Source: Micropterix aruncella
Lineage: Eukaryota > Arthropoda > Insecta > Lepidoptera > Micropterigidae
Direction of reading: 5' to 3'
Length of the DNA stretch: 64,000 nt
Assembly (NCBI GenBank): GCA_944548615.1
Contig: OX155967.1
Coordinates: 23,393,997 to 23,457,996, forward strand
Below are positions 61,001 through 63,244 of the stretch, in pieces. The position numbers and the translations under genes are program-made. The notes under the pieces are model-generated. The model searched no databases, was not told where the DNA came from, and worked only from the letters and a program-made list of their open reading frames with translations. Every line of letters begins with the position of its first letter. Position 1 is the stretch's first letter.

Positions 61001-63244
61001 CGGTTTTGATATTTAAAACATTAGTAAAATTAAGATTAAAACAAAAAATCACTCTGTATAAAAATCTGAACAGAGTTATAAAATATCAACTCTTCTATCT
61101 TTTCTTTTTAAAAATTCGTTAATAATGTCGTGAGTGTTATTATATATTCTAAGATGTTCTCTTCTCATATCACAGCCAAATTAGAAATGTTTCCTGACTC
61201 ATTGTTAAACGCAAGTATTTTTTTATTATTTTTTATTTTGAAAATATCTTTTTGCGCTTGCTACTGTGACTGGCATTGCTATCAAAATTTGTATGATATT
61301 GTGATATTACTTGGATATTTAGTCATTAAATTACTTAAAAATATAAAATCCATAATTTTTGTCACATCTTTGTCAAAATCTTTGAAAAGAGACTGACATG
61401 GTATAATTTTCTCGCACAAATTATCTTAGCACAGCAGATTTTTTTTCCTGTACACAGTTAATTATAAGTTGATTGAAAATTGCTGAGTTTAAACAAAAAA
61501 CTAAATATGTTTTCGTGACTAAATAACAAATAAAAACCTTTCTTTCGCTGTCATTAGAGCTTGGTCTAAAATGTAAAAATAGACATTAACCTTGGAAGAG
61601 GTTTCTGAGCCATACTGCCTAGTTTTCATGTTTATAGTCAAAAGTTTTAGGGTCTACAAGTTTCAAACTGAGTTTCTATTTCAAATTTTTGGCATTATTT
61701 ACAACTATTTAAAAATTGTATCAGTTCGTCTTTTGACCAGATTTTTTCTAATTCTGATAAAGCATCTAAAGCGATCTGGATATTCATAATAGTGTACCGT
61801 AGAATTTTACTAACAAAGTTGACTTTTGTCAATACATCATGCCATACATACATTAAGCAAACAAATGAAAACGTAGATATTATTTCTGCTAGACATTTTG
61901 CTTTTTGGTCAAAAGATGTTTGTTAATTCGTATAAAGTATCATAAATCTATGGTTAATCGTTATGTAACCATCTTATGGCATCTATTCTACTTAATCATA
62001 TGTCTCAGACCAATGGTTTTAAAGTTAAAATAGTTGTATTTTTATTAAAAACTCATTTTATGGTAGAAGATAAAAAGTATTTATATAATTATTAGACTAT
62101 ACTTCAAAAACCAGCAGTATGGTAATTCAGATTAGCTGCGTGGTACACTAAGCTTCGCGATAGTCGGGCCCACTGACCCGGCTCTTAGAGTGTGGCGTCG
62201 CAGGGCTGCCCTGCGACGCCATCGTGAGCAGCTGTCGGAGTCCTGCGGCAGGTTTCTCACGCTTCCTAAATAGTTTTTACTGCATGCTGTCGATAGTGGT
62301 TATATTTTTTAAAGACTGATTCAGGTCAACCCTTTTTCCATAATTATTGACACTAACAGAATTTTCTCGTGTATTTAAATATAAAGTTAAATGTTGCCAG
62401 TCTTTAATTCCCTCACAAACTTTGTTATTTTGTTTTGATTCTTAAAAGCTTACAACATAAGCAAAACTCAGCGTTATTGGAAACTGAATAGAGTAGCCAT
62501 TCTCTGTGATACTTTTCACCGTTTCCTAAATGCCTAATATACCAGTAAACTGTAAACCTTAACCAATGAAAAAAAATAAGTTAATAGTAAAAGCACATTT
62601 TTAAAAACAAGCTTTTATTAAAATGCTCCATCCCGAGCCAACCCTGGGTGCAAAAGCCGTATCATAGTAGAACATAGAACGGGCTATCATAATTGAATGC
62701 TTATACAAAATTTCGTGTCTGTGCTGTTGACCGTTGAGGAGTCCCCTCGTAGGGAGCGAACCCTGGGCTCAGCAGTCATACCATGATGGAACTTATAACG
62801 GGCTATCATAATTAAATGGGTATACAAAATTGCATGTCTGTGCTGTTGACCGTTAAGGAGTCCCCTCGCTGAGAGCCAATCCTGTGTAGAGAATCCGGTC
62901 ATTCTCACCATAAAAATGCATTGTCATCAGAACTGAACCAACACGTAAAATTTCAAAATCATAGGATAAGAGGAAGTGGTTTTAATTCTGCTTGCAATAT
63001 TTGACCTATACAAACATACTGATAAACATTGCAAGGTAAATAAAAGCTTGTAAGAAGTAAAACCAAGGTAAAAAAAAAAAAAACGTAAAAGCACTTTATT
63101 ACATTGGCGAATTCCATCTCCTTATTATTATGATTAATATTATTACTATTATGATTAATTATGTTTTCTTTCAATAGTTCACAGCAACCTCTCCAACTGA
63201 CTGGGTACAAGTTCATTATTGTTCAATTGCCATTATTCATCACG
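27827..63244 (+). CDS. Odorant receptor gene 2 (7tm_6 family), nine of ten exons, gene-level entry
   Basis: Insect odorant receptors are seven-helix membrane proteins with cytoplasmic N-terminus. With Orco they form odorant-gated cation channels in antennal neurons. Nine exons join without stops into 408 codons: exon 1 residues 1-87, exon 2 to 121, exon 3 to 181, exon 4 to 217, exon 5 to 290, exon 6 to 322, exon 7 to 356, exon 8 to 386, exon 9 to 408. Adding a final exon like 5899-5958 gives about 427 residues, the usual family size. Predicted helices include 53-77, 147-173, the start of exon 6 and exon 7. By analogy with gene 1 (1.9 kb last intron) the final exon should lie near 65.2 kb. The gene is stretched to over 35 kb by transposons. 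Confidence 0.88.
28196..28680 (+). mobile_element. Degraded copy of the LINE 3' end family
   Basis: Matches the copies at 41468-41935 and 55521-55951 in patches: 'GACGCGGTGGAAGTTAGCG', 'GGCCTGCCAG', 'CTCATGCGACAAGACAGCTG' and near the end 'ATTATGATGGCCCCGACTCC'. A small AATAATAACATT repeat (28540-28625) interrupts the tail. It is the most diverged of the four copies and lies in intron 1 of receptor gene 2. Confidence 0.7.
28928..29028 (+). CDS. Receptor gene 2, exon 2
   Basis: 101 nt between a TTTCTCACAG acceptor and a GTAGGA donor; phases 0 in and 2 out. It encodes 'ISRVLSTMAYTIIATGKAIG' and then 'TLANAPELGPVLR', the TM2 region and start of the next loop. It is found only through its splice phase and family fit, since it has no stand-alone long ORF. 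Confidence 0.8.
29029..29830. other. Intron 2, first part: no recognisable feature
   Basis: AT-rich intronic DNA. A short repeat of 'ATAGGTGCATTAGGTATATCT'-type phrases lies near 29768-29812. No domain is visible on either strand. Confidence 0.4.
29831..30441 (+). mobile_element. LINE 3' end (RT C-terminus) in intron 2
   Basis: The frame 29887-30129 reads 'ILSLLYNILNNPTAPSYLTE' and then 'SFTVHAARLWNQLPSNIRN', the C-terminal block of Jockey/R1-like RT proteins. A 3' UTR follows, ending in CTATCTATCTATCTATA (about 30422-30438). The related copy on the minus strand at 48410-48870 shares 'SFTVHSARLWNQLP'. No RT active site is present. Confidence 0.72.
30612..30793 (+). CDS. Receptor gene 2, exon 3
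   Basis: 182 nt after a GATTACAG acceptor; phases 2 in and 1 out. It encodes the loop 'LREMFPTTRDETIRQMLDDS' and TM3 ('LVANAIIYSTVITLIIFFVR' onward), ending 'SEITKGES' plus one base. The donor GTATGT at 30794 coincides with the edge of a minus-strand hAT fragment, so the splice site itself may be transposon DNA. Confidence 0.85.
30794..33663 (-). mobile_element. hAT-type transposon (DUF4371-like), split by a LINE
   Basis: Minus strand. The N-terminal part (about 33663-32982) holds 'KGNFRALLKFRIKSGDTALQ', 'AILFDETTDISHISQLSLSF' and 'KCCPCSNHILNNSL', the DUF4371 region with the first catalytic Asp (DETTD). After the LINE (31940-32981), coding resumes with 'HNIFEKELGVTLQGICETRW' and ends with the hAT C-terminal dimerisation block 'ISVATAGRSFSTLRRLTTWL' and 'LTGLALLHVHKNIP'. 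It resembles the P52rIPK/ZMYM1-like group. No terminal repeats are recognised. The 3' end of the coding sequence abuts receptor exon 3. Confidence 0.82.
31940..32981 (-). mobile_element. 5'-truncated LINE inserted in the hAT element
   Basis: 1,042 bp flanked by CTCTTA at 31934-31939 and 32982-32987, with an (AAT)n tail at the low-coordinate end. A continuous minus-strand frame carries the C-terminal half of an RT: 'SGVPQGSVIGPVLFGIFLTD', 'FTLFADDTKFF', 'LNAEKCTVLHIGPKNP', 'QKDLGVIVSQDLKWEPH', 'LEYSYQVWNPYFIKDIELLE' and 'NRVVDSWNKLPQEVI'. The arrangement is CR1/Jockey-like. The uninterrupted frame and clear target duplication mark this as one of the youngest insertions in the window. The copy at 44642-45690 is a more decayed relative. 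Confidence 0.9.
33900..34745 (+). mobile_element. LINE fragment: end of ORF1 and APE endonuclease N-terminus
   Basis: 33970-34290 reads a degraded ORF1 end ('DWDITSVFRLGKPQRTNGKP', 'KITIKYIKGVPRI'). The endonuclease follows: 'ALIITETHLNDSIPNSF', 'GYTVYRKDRTGSFGEGVAIY', 'PVEVLCLDVNVNGNDFLIAA' and 'VIISDG', where an ending in GDF would be expected. The match stops at about 34740. The beginning is marked by a hairpin-prone stretch (CCAGGGG...CCCCTGG, about 33931-33975). It may be the 5' part of the same LINE copy that resumes at 43095; that is a guess. Confidence 0.7.
34746..35580. other. Repeat-like non-coding DNA
   Basis: Starts with repeated ATCACG/CGTGAT motifs (34740-34840) like a transposon end. 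Later there is a GC-richer block (35300-35570) with a 92-codon minus-strand frame of no recognised family ('MANHIARGPRCHMTLVDASK'). Its even composition suggests another mobile fragment. Confidence 0.3.
35581..36688 (+). mobile_element. Jockey-type LINE: 5' UTR and gag-like ORF1, truncated by Copia
   Basis: A GC-rich 5' UTR (about 35581-35828) precedes ORF1 from Met 35829 (at least 285 codons). ORF1 has a central PRE_C2HC-type segment ('QLRITCNSIDTYKILIKVI', 'FRIVIRNLHPTTPHEAI') and two CCHC knuckles ('CKRCQQYGHSKNNC', 'CVKCAQGHNTIEC'). A third begins at 'KCAL'; dropping one G near 36662 restores the 'CQGNHPAN' expected there, so a single-base frameshift is present. ORF1 packages LINE RNA. 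The element is cut at 36688 by a Copia LTR. A 22-bp perfect inverted repeat sits at 35911-35956. Confidence 0.85.
35911..35956. repeat. Perfect 22-bp inverted duplication inside LINE ORF1
   Basis: 35911-35932 begins GGAGCTTCTTTGAAGC and 35935-35956 is its exact reverse complement, separated only by TC. It stays in frame and adds a peptide, 'RSFFEARPRSCFKEAPK', that is coded by both arms. Confidence 0.95.
36689..37080 (+). repeat. 5' LTR of a Copia-type element
   Basis: The stretch begins TGTTGAAATAGTCC exactly where LINE ORF1 is interrupted and ends ...GTATCGTACA. TG...CA ends, a length of 392 bp and the position just before a gag start (ATG 37124) fit an LTR. No second LTR is in the window, so the right boundary is inferred. 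Confidence 0.65.
37081..38398 (+). mobile_element. Copia-type element, gag to start of pol, 3' part lost
   Basis: From ATG 37124, gag begins 'LKGVENYRTWSIAIRAMLEV' (DUF4219/UBN2-like capsid). A frame change near 37335 leads to 'IGLIQNLISVRLENCKSMTE' and a CCHC knuckle ('CYYCDKR', then a TGA, then 'HIISEC'). Then comes the aspartic protease 'WYIDSGASQHMTSDD' and the start of the GAG-pre-integrase domain 'LLWHRQLGHLNYS'. Integrase, RT and RNase H are missing: the sequence switches to an unrelated repeat at about 38398. One frameshift and one stop in gag show it is dead. Confidence 0.85.
38399..39440 (-). mobile_element. Unclassified insect repeat ORF with Cys-containing domain
   Basis: Starts at Met 39440 ('MPPPSQRLKSLCPSPPHTRG') after an acceptor-like GGTTTCAG. 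The N-terminal half contains a duplicated phrase ('FQSSRLSPVFFSDTVFE' and 'CQSSRLSPGLFSNTVFK'), then short repeated acidic segments ('SGASRREEEIETEIDALR', 'SGASRHQEDLEI'), then basic 'RAKRGRKRKYADQNRSIRKE', 'YVSAKGKTVKAREFKGNNF' and, after a 1-base frame change, 'CPRKCTERLTLEKRENEFK'. I recall similar K-G-K-x-V-x-A-R/K-x-F plus Cys-rich segments at the front of repetitive insect ORFs near transposons. The function is unknown. It is joined abruptly to Copia at 38398. Confidence 0.45.
39441..40377. other. No coding feature; short dispersed repeats
   Basis: Three loose repeats of a GCAATAA...TGTCA/TTTCATGCC phrase occur near 39666, 39728 and 40096. A minus-strand ATG followed by a GTGAGT donor (39989-39955) could be an upstream exon of the ORF ending at 38399, but it does not keep frame. 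Confidence 0.3.
40378..42803 (-). mobile_element. BED-finger hAT transposon (ZBED-like), interrupted by a LINE 3' end
   Basis: Minus strand from Met 42803: a BED zinc finger ('VWSYFIPLENKVAECNLCKQ', with 'NLKRHLKIKH'), a Ser/Thr linker, 'RRLEHWEIKDINKALLNLF' onward, the RNase H-like core 'VTCAISDNAANITKAIK' and 'HFGCNIHTLS'. The LINE (41468-41935) follows. Coding then resumes with 'CVPTRWNSVFYMMERM', 'FEEVTTQMSGEKYLSASMAI', and the dimerisation block 'VATSVPCEKVFSKAGYIISE'. Frame breaks are numerous (near 42480, 42110, 41215, 40640). Full-length family members are about 600-700 residues, so most of the gene is represented but inactive. Confidence 0.85.
41468..41935 (-). mobile_element. LINE 3' end with C-terminal endonuclease-like block, nested in hAT
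   Basis: The minus strand encodes 'SRKVALIVELTVPWESNIPK', 'HEYKLNKYHDLANAV', 'HLHAVEVGARGLPAKSLFHL' and 'ASQILWLRRGSEW', followed by about 150 bp of 3' UTR. A hydrophobic strand with acidic residues (E-L-T-V-P-W-E) plus a downstream K-x-x-K-Y is what the restriction-like endonuclease region of R4/Dong/NeSL-type LINEs looks like; this is a family guess. The same block ends the copy at 55521-55951. Inserted in the hAT coding region after 'NIHTLS'. Confidence 0.7.
43095..43298 (+). mobile_element. LINE RT fragment, first part of a split copy
   Basis: Reads 'TDSFTCKVMEQIIDKELRLL', 'NEKQHGFEPGRSVVMNFIQC' and ends 'WDKGDPVDVI'. This is the RT palm/finger region just before the first catalytic block. 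The next expected residues, 'YLDFKKAFDRVP', are found at 44642. So a 1.3-kb insert splits one RT at this point. Confidence 0.8.
43299..44641. mobile_element. Insert splitting the LINE RT; contains a MITE
   Basis: About 1.34 kb with no recognised transposase. Left flank GTTATAACGT and right flank ACAACGTAATAT hint at an ACGT-containing end or target repeat, but I cannot fix the exact duplication. It includes a piggyBac-like MITE (43599-43860) and a small frame at 43828-44097 with no known domain. It may itself be composite. Confidence 0.5.
43599..43860. mobile_element. piggyBac-type MITE with TTAA target duplication
   Basis: The left end is TTAA (43595-43598) then CCCTTCAGGCCTCGG. The right end is CGAGGCCTGAGGGG then TTAA (43861-43864). 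Terminal repeats match at about 13 of 15 positions, beginning CCC next to TTAA as in piggyBac-like elements. The body is 262 bp, non-coding. Confidence 0.85.
44642..45690 (+). mobile_element. LINE RT, second part of the split copy
   Basis: Continues from 43298: 'YLDFKKAFDRVPINCLLFKL', 'LSGVPQGSVLGPMLFILYLT', active site 'LYTDDTKIF' (Thr replaces the usual Ala of YADD/FADD), 'LNAEKCVVLHLGKKNPNQRY', 'LGVIVTEDLKWEENV', 'FVRPILEHAYQI' then a stop, and 'SRVVNEWNALPSEVINAKSV'. A partial local duplication (GAGCACGGGGTGACT, about 45411-45441) disrupts the frame. It belongs to the same CR1/Jockey-like group as 31940-32981 and is inactive. Confidence 0.85.
45691..46206. other. GC-richer repeat-like DNA before exon 4
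   Basis: 45720-46100 has retroelement UTR-like composition with no readable domain. It ends in AT-rich intron and the TTTTCAG acceptor of exon 4. Confidence 0.35.
46207..46314 (+). CDS. Receptor gene 2, exon 4
   Basis: 108 nt; phases 1 in and 1 out, joined across a 15.4-kb intron to exon 3. It encodes 'RPEYPWTMYFTFNLRDTIFN' and 'GGFGYIVAYVFQFWFG', the extracellular loop 2 start and TM4 region. 'R-P-E-Y-P-W' is a common receptor phrase. Donor GTAAGC. Confidence 0.85.
46315..47415. other. Intron 4: no recognisable feature
   Basis: AT-rich; the open frame at 46685-46960 has random-looking composition and no domain. No terminal repeats are seen. Confidence 0.4.
47416..47632 (+). CDS. Receptor gene 2, exon 5
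   Basis: 217 nt between a TTTCAACAG acceptor and a GTAAGTAC donor; phases 1 in and 2 out. It encodes 'GIISITAMNGCDGLFYLTSA', 'VCLQMRILSRDIRHFFKGL' and 'FKEIKNFYHRHLEMI'. The 'Q-x-x-I-L-x-x-x-I' and terminal 'H-x-x-x-I' pattern is the conserved segment leading to TM5 in odorant receptors. Confidence 0.88.
47990..48290 (+). mobile_element. LINE 3' terminal fragment
   Basis: A GC-richer block ends with 'EQLFRMAQDRQKYSELTANL' read in broken frames, followed by an (AAG)-rich end. D-R-x-x-W/Y near the C-terminus is typical of several Lepidoptera LINE ORF2 proteins. Only the extreme C-terminus is left; family uncertain. Confidence 0.45.
48410..48870 (-). mobile_element. LINE 3' end with (GAATA)n-type tail
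   Basis: The minus strand reads 'LAIPIHHSSVYTHSFTVHSA', 'RLWNQLPHSIRHAPSLHTF' and 'KKLLKKHLF', the C-terminal RT block, then a 3' UTR ending in ATTCTATTCTATTCTATT (inverse of 48420-48440). Related to 29831-30441. Strongly 5'-truncated. Confidence 0.72.
48871..49707. other. Remainder of intron 5: no recognisable gene
   Basis: Includes a CpG-rich patch at about 48960-49060 that resembles a transposon or retroelement edge. Otherwise AT-rich with no domain. Confidence 0.35.
49708..49804 (+). CDS. Receptor gene 2, exon 6
   Basis: 97 nt after TTTTTTTCAG (the upstream of two nearby AG sites; only this one keeps frame). Its first base completes an Asn codon and it ends in phase 0. It encodes 'LISVVNMAFSVNLLVNFTFS' and 'SIMICTVLYNVT', that is TM5. 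It is too short for ORF calling and was identified by phase and family fit. Confidence 0.85.
49805..50577. other. Intron 6, first part: no recognisable feature
   Basis: AT-rich intronic DNA. Small frames (such as 50191-49997 minus) look random. Confidence 0.4.
50578..50829. mobile_element. Palindromic MITE (double inverted repeat)
   Basis: Outer arms: TGGGCCCGATTGCGTTTC.. continuing to GAACTAAAA at the left, and its inverse TTTTAGTTCACGAAGAAACG..CGAGCCCA at the right, about 32 bp with few mismatches. Inner arms: AACGAGACAGAGCAATA (about 50628-50645) and TATTGCTCTGTCTCGTT (about 50760-50777), perfectly inverse. The whole 252 bp can fold on itself. It has no coding potential, and no clear target duplication was identified. 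It lies in intron 6 of receptor gene 2. Confidence 0.85.
50830..51179. other. Intron 6, last part: no recognisable feature
   Basis: AT-rich; ends in the TTTTTCATTTCAG acceptor of exon 7. Confidence 0.5.
51180..51281 (+). CDS. Receptor gene 2, exon 7
   Basis: 102 nt, phase 0 to 0, between a TCATTTCAG acceptor and a GTAAGA donor. It encodes 'SMDALELLSFVPFLGICFTC' and 'VYILCYCGNSVTET', that is TM6 with the family's Y-C-x-x-G-N-x-V/I-x-x-x motif. Confidence 0.9.
51305..53460 (-). mobile_element. LINE with RT and RNase H (I/LOA/R1-like), broken
   Basis: Minus strand. RT blocks: 'MDIEGAFDTRSYATIKKAMY' and 'RGCPQGGVISLLLW' (53204-52974), then 'GFYVYADDVDR' (about 52950). The RNase H domain (52188-51931) reads 'QYATVFQAEVFAILEYIK' and 'KILICSDSRAELDAL', with acidic catalytic positions visible. 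The C-terminal Cys-rich motif is 'CRICGEETKDSIHIVGRC' (51735-51466). RT followed by RNase H places it in the I/LOA/R1 group. The tail at 51311-51329 is (CTA)n on this strand. Several frame breaks occur. It occupies most of intron 7 of receptor gene 2. Confidence 0.82.
53461..53846. other. Retroposon-like tail, then intron sequence
   Basis: A stretch ending in ATAAATAAATCAATAAATAAATAAA (about 53620-53648) looks like the 3' tail of a plus-strand retroposon reaching back to about 53400. No domain is readable. The acceptor TTTCAG of exon 8 closes the intron. Confidence 0.4.
53847..53935 (+). CDS. Receptor gene 2, exon 8
   Basis: 89 nt; phase 0 in and 2 out. It encodes 'GLEIGDVLYECGWHTFDKRN' and 'KELILFMLA' plus a split codon that becomes His (Arg in gene 1). 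This is the conserved pre-TM7 loop. The first 95 bases of the following intron align with those after 1938. Confidence 0.9.
54037..54182. mobile_element. 146-bp MITE with TTA target duplication (PIF/Harbinger type)
   Basis: The left end is TTA (54034-54036) then TGCCCGCTCCACACGTT. The right end is AACATGTGGAGCAGGCA then TTA (54183-54185). Terminal repeats of 17 bp differ at two positions. The 3-bp TTA duplication fits PIF/Harbinger. The matching place in gene 1 (about 2040) lacks the element, so it inserted after the genes duplicated. Confidence 0.85.
54305..54922 (-). mobile_element. LINE 3' end, cut by the BEL LTR
   Basis: The minus strand reads 'FKINSLSYRRNLNDALCLYK', 'IMNGIFDCSDLVGEISIN' and 'RTTRQFNLFRLPRFKTNAS', the C-terminal region of Jockey/CR1-like RT. 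The 3' UTR ends with CAATAAAGAATAAAGAATAA-type repeats (inverse of 54323-54343). The 5' side stops exactly at the BEL LTR (54923), so the LTR element inserted into it or joined it later. No continuation is recognised beyond 59913. Confidence 0.72.
54923..55997 (-). repeat. 3' LTR of the BEL/Pao element, with a LINE inserted
   Basis: Aligns with 59029-59913 (for example CGCGATATCTGGCTGGACAC near the low end). It lacks a 248-bp segment present in the other LTR (59367-59614) and contains a 431-bp LINE fragment (55521-55951). Its upper end stops at ..AACTGTTTC, one base short of the other LTR's terminal CA. Confidence 0.88.
55521..55951 (+). mobile_element. LINE 3' end inserted into the BEL LTR
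   Basis: Flanked by TTATTA (55515-55520 and 55952-55957). It encodes 'WESNIPKDHEYK', 'AVTRNGFTVHLHAVEV' and 'LSRKIINSFLEKLSKTAICA', then a stop and a 3' UTR ending GCAGCTCCGTTTGTATTTAT. Its frame is open throughout, as in the copy at 41468-41935. A recent 5'-truncated insertion. Confidence 0.85.
55998..56940 (-). pseudogene. BEL/Pao pol: reverse transcriptase region, truncated
   Basis: The frame from 56940 includes 'RLENDWREKTRELPDVKMAL', a linker with 'GIWSTGLLWKDE', then RT: 'VFYLSHMGVRHPAKPGRLRV', 'VAFTADIRDMYLRIKVI', 'FRMASLIFGSRSSAASAQYV', and catalytic 'FYMDDILTGAETV'. The spacing fits Pao-type RT (RVT_1/peptidase A17 region). It stops within the RT thumb where the LTR begins, so no DNA synthesis or integration function can remain. 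Confidence 0.85.
56858..57559 (-). CDS. BEL/Pao zinc knuckle and aspartic protease region
   Basis: The frame begins with a CCHC-type knuckle ('CFKCLGSNHGRRNC'), a linker, then a retropepsin-like fold with 'FALLDAGSTVSLIDRQVAEE' (D-A-G-S in place of the common D-T/S-G-S) and 'QLLIGVDYWQLIV'. These mature gag and pol in active elements. It overlaps the RT frame (56940) by about 80 bases in another frame, which implies a frameshift mutation. Confidence 0.8.
   Translation of the reverse strand: MKELKRCFKCLGSNHGRRNCTAYKKFPRSKYHFMLTNASTDARQDENTSPVSNSGAIVANTVGANRVLLQVIPVTLFGSQGKQKVVFALLDAGSTVSLIDRQVAEEIGIRGPKQPLQVSGIGRMKESKDAKAVSFRIKGELGRKTFDIWAFSVLELEIPELKSIPDARLVLASAVRPVETAAVRPQLLIGVDYWQLIVSRGLKTVNNEISLSKTRLGWVALGRASGRVGKRPS
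57857..58273 (-). CDS. BEL/Pao gag (DUF1759-like) segment
   Basis: Reads 'LPAFTGEPLHFIAFKAIFNQ', 'RLQTALKGRAREAVAGLLF' and 'LEALFGNPNLVIQRTLGEI', the typical DUF1759 capsid-like part of BEL elements. It is in the same frame as the upstream coiled-coil/Ala-rich part, separated by an in-frame TAG at 58295-58297. The C-terminal end breaks at 57857. Confidence 0.8.
   Translation of the reverse strand: MVSMAASKPHYNKDLPAFTGEPLHFIAFKAIFNQSTEVMRLDEAQNLLRLQTALKGRAREAVAGLLFCPSNVPGIMRTLEALFGNPNLVIQRTLGEIRKIKELSDSLETDDLMRFACQINNFVATVKAELSTFLTLTC
58295..58942 (-). CDS. BEL/Pao gag N-terminus, coiled coil and Ala-rich repeats
   Basis: Starts 'MESPNELARPSRPASRAWSG', then a Glu/Lys-rich coiled coil ('RAAAEELRKITKERARVAAK') and an Ala/Glu-rich tail with a repeated unit around 'EARGAATSSEADAVGAASN' / 'EACGAATSGEAGAVSAG'. 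This matches the self-associating N-terminus of gag. The high GC content contrasts with the surrounding DNA. Confidence 0.7.
   Translation of the reverse strand: MESPNELARPSRPASRAWSGSSQRSERLLEIRAAAEELRKITKERARVAAKLKKMQLEAQTRQVDAEEELELLDAESQHARRLLDVISETIGSEDGAGSWTRERLNNEFEDAAGRTSQWAAYHTPAAMGPGREARGAATSSEADAVGAASNAAREACGAATSGEAGAVSAGIVVARAERAACEARAETVPVDAAVQAAKELDNCTSGGAVSGASK
59029..59913 (-). repeat. 5' LTR of the BEL/Pao element
   Basis: Minus strand begins TGAAACAGTTGACATCC (59913) and ends GCGACCA (59029). It keeps a 248-bp segment (59367-59614) missing from the 3' LTR. The primer-binding region would follow toward lower coordinates. Confidence 0.88.
59914..60209. other. No recognisable feature
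   Basis: Mixed-composition DNA to the right of the LTR (GCGGCCCACACACACTAGG onward); no domain or repeat was assigned. Confidence 0.4.
60210..60545 (-). mobile_element. Internally deleted LINE: endonuclease start joined to RT end
   Basis: Minus strand: 'LNLHAFLISETIHKPSLPSY', 'RNDRVGRRYGELGIYLLSDI' are APE endonuclease phrases. From about 60345 downward the sequence instead matches the RT C-terminal part of the 8050-9075 family ('YGLPIIRSILTDFKVSKI', nucleotide match to 8467-8580). About 3 kb of a full LINE is missing between them. Confidence 0.72.
60546..62193. other. Intron 8, AT-rich: no recognisable gene
   Basis: Frames at 61130-61396 and 61592-61789 are hydrophobic by AT-bias and show no domain; no terminal repeats are identified. 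Confidence 0.4.
62194..62220. repeat. 13-bp perfect GC palindrome
   Basis: GGCGTCGCAGGGC, one base, then GCCCTGCGACGCC. It lies in a GC-rich island (about 62160-62275) inside AT-rich intron; a second weaker hairpin (CCTGCGGCAGG) follows at about 62240. Confidence 0.9.
62663..62930. repeat. Two tandem copies of a 119-bp unit
   Basis: ACGGGCTATCATAATT recurs at 62679 and 62798, and GTGCTGTTGACCGTT(G/A)AGG at about 62721 and 62840. The copies differ by scattered substitutions. No coding function is visible. Confidence 0.85.
63178..63244 (+). CDS. Receptor gene 2, exon 9
   Basis: 67 nt after TTTCTTTCAATAG; its first base completes a His codon begun in exon 8, 9.2 kb upstream, and it ends in phase 0 at a GTAAGT donor. 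It encodes 'SQQPLQLTGYKFIIVQLPLF', identical to gene 1. No exon like 5899-5958 appears in the remaining 756 bases, consistent with the last exon lying outside the window. Confidence 0.9.

Noticed and set aside
61130..61396. Hydrophobic 88-codon frame in intron 8
   Set aside because: Phe/Ile/Leu content follows from AT-rich DNA; there is no receptor motif and it lies between exons that splice in phase.
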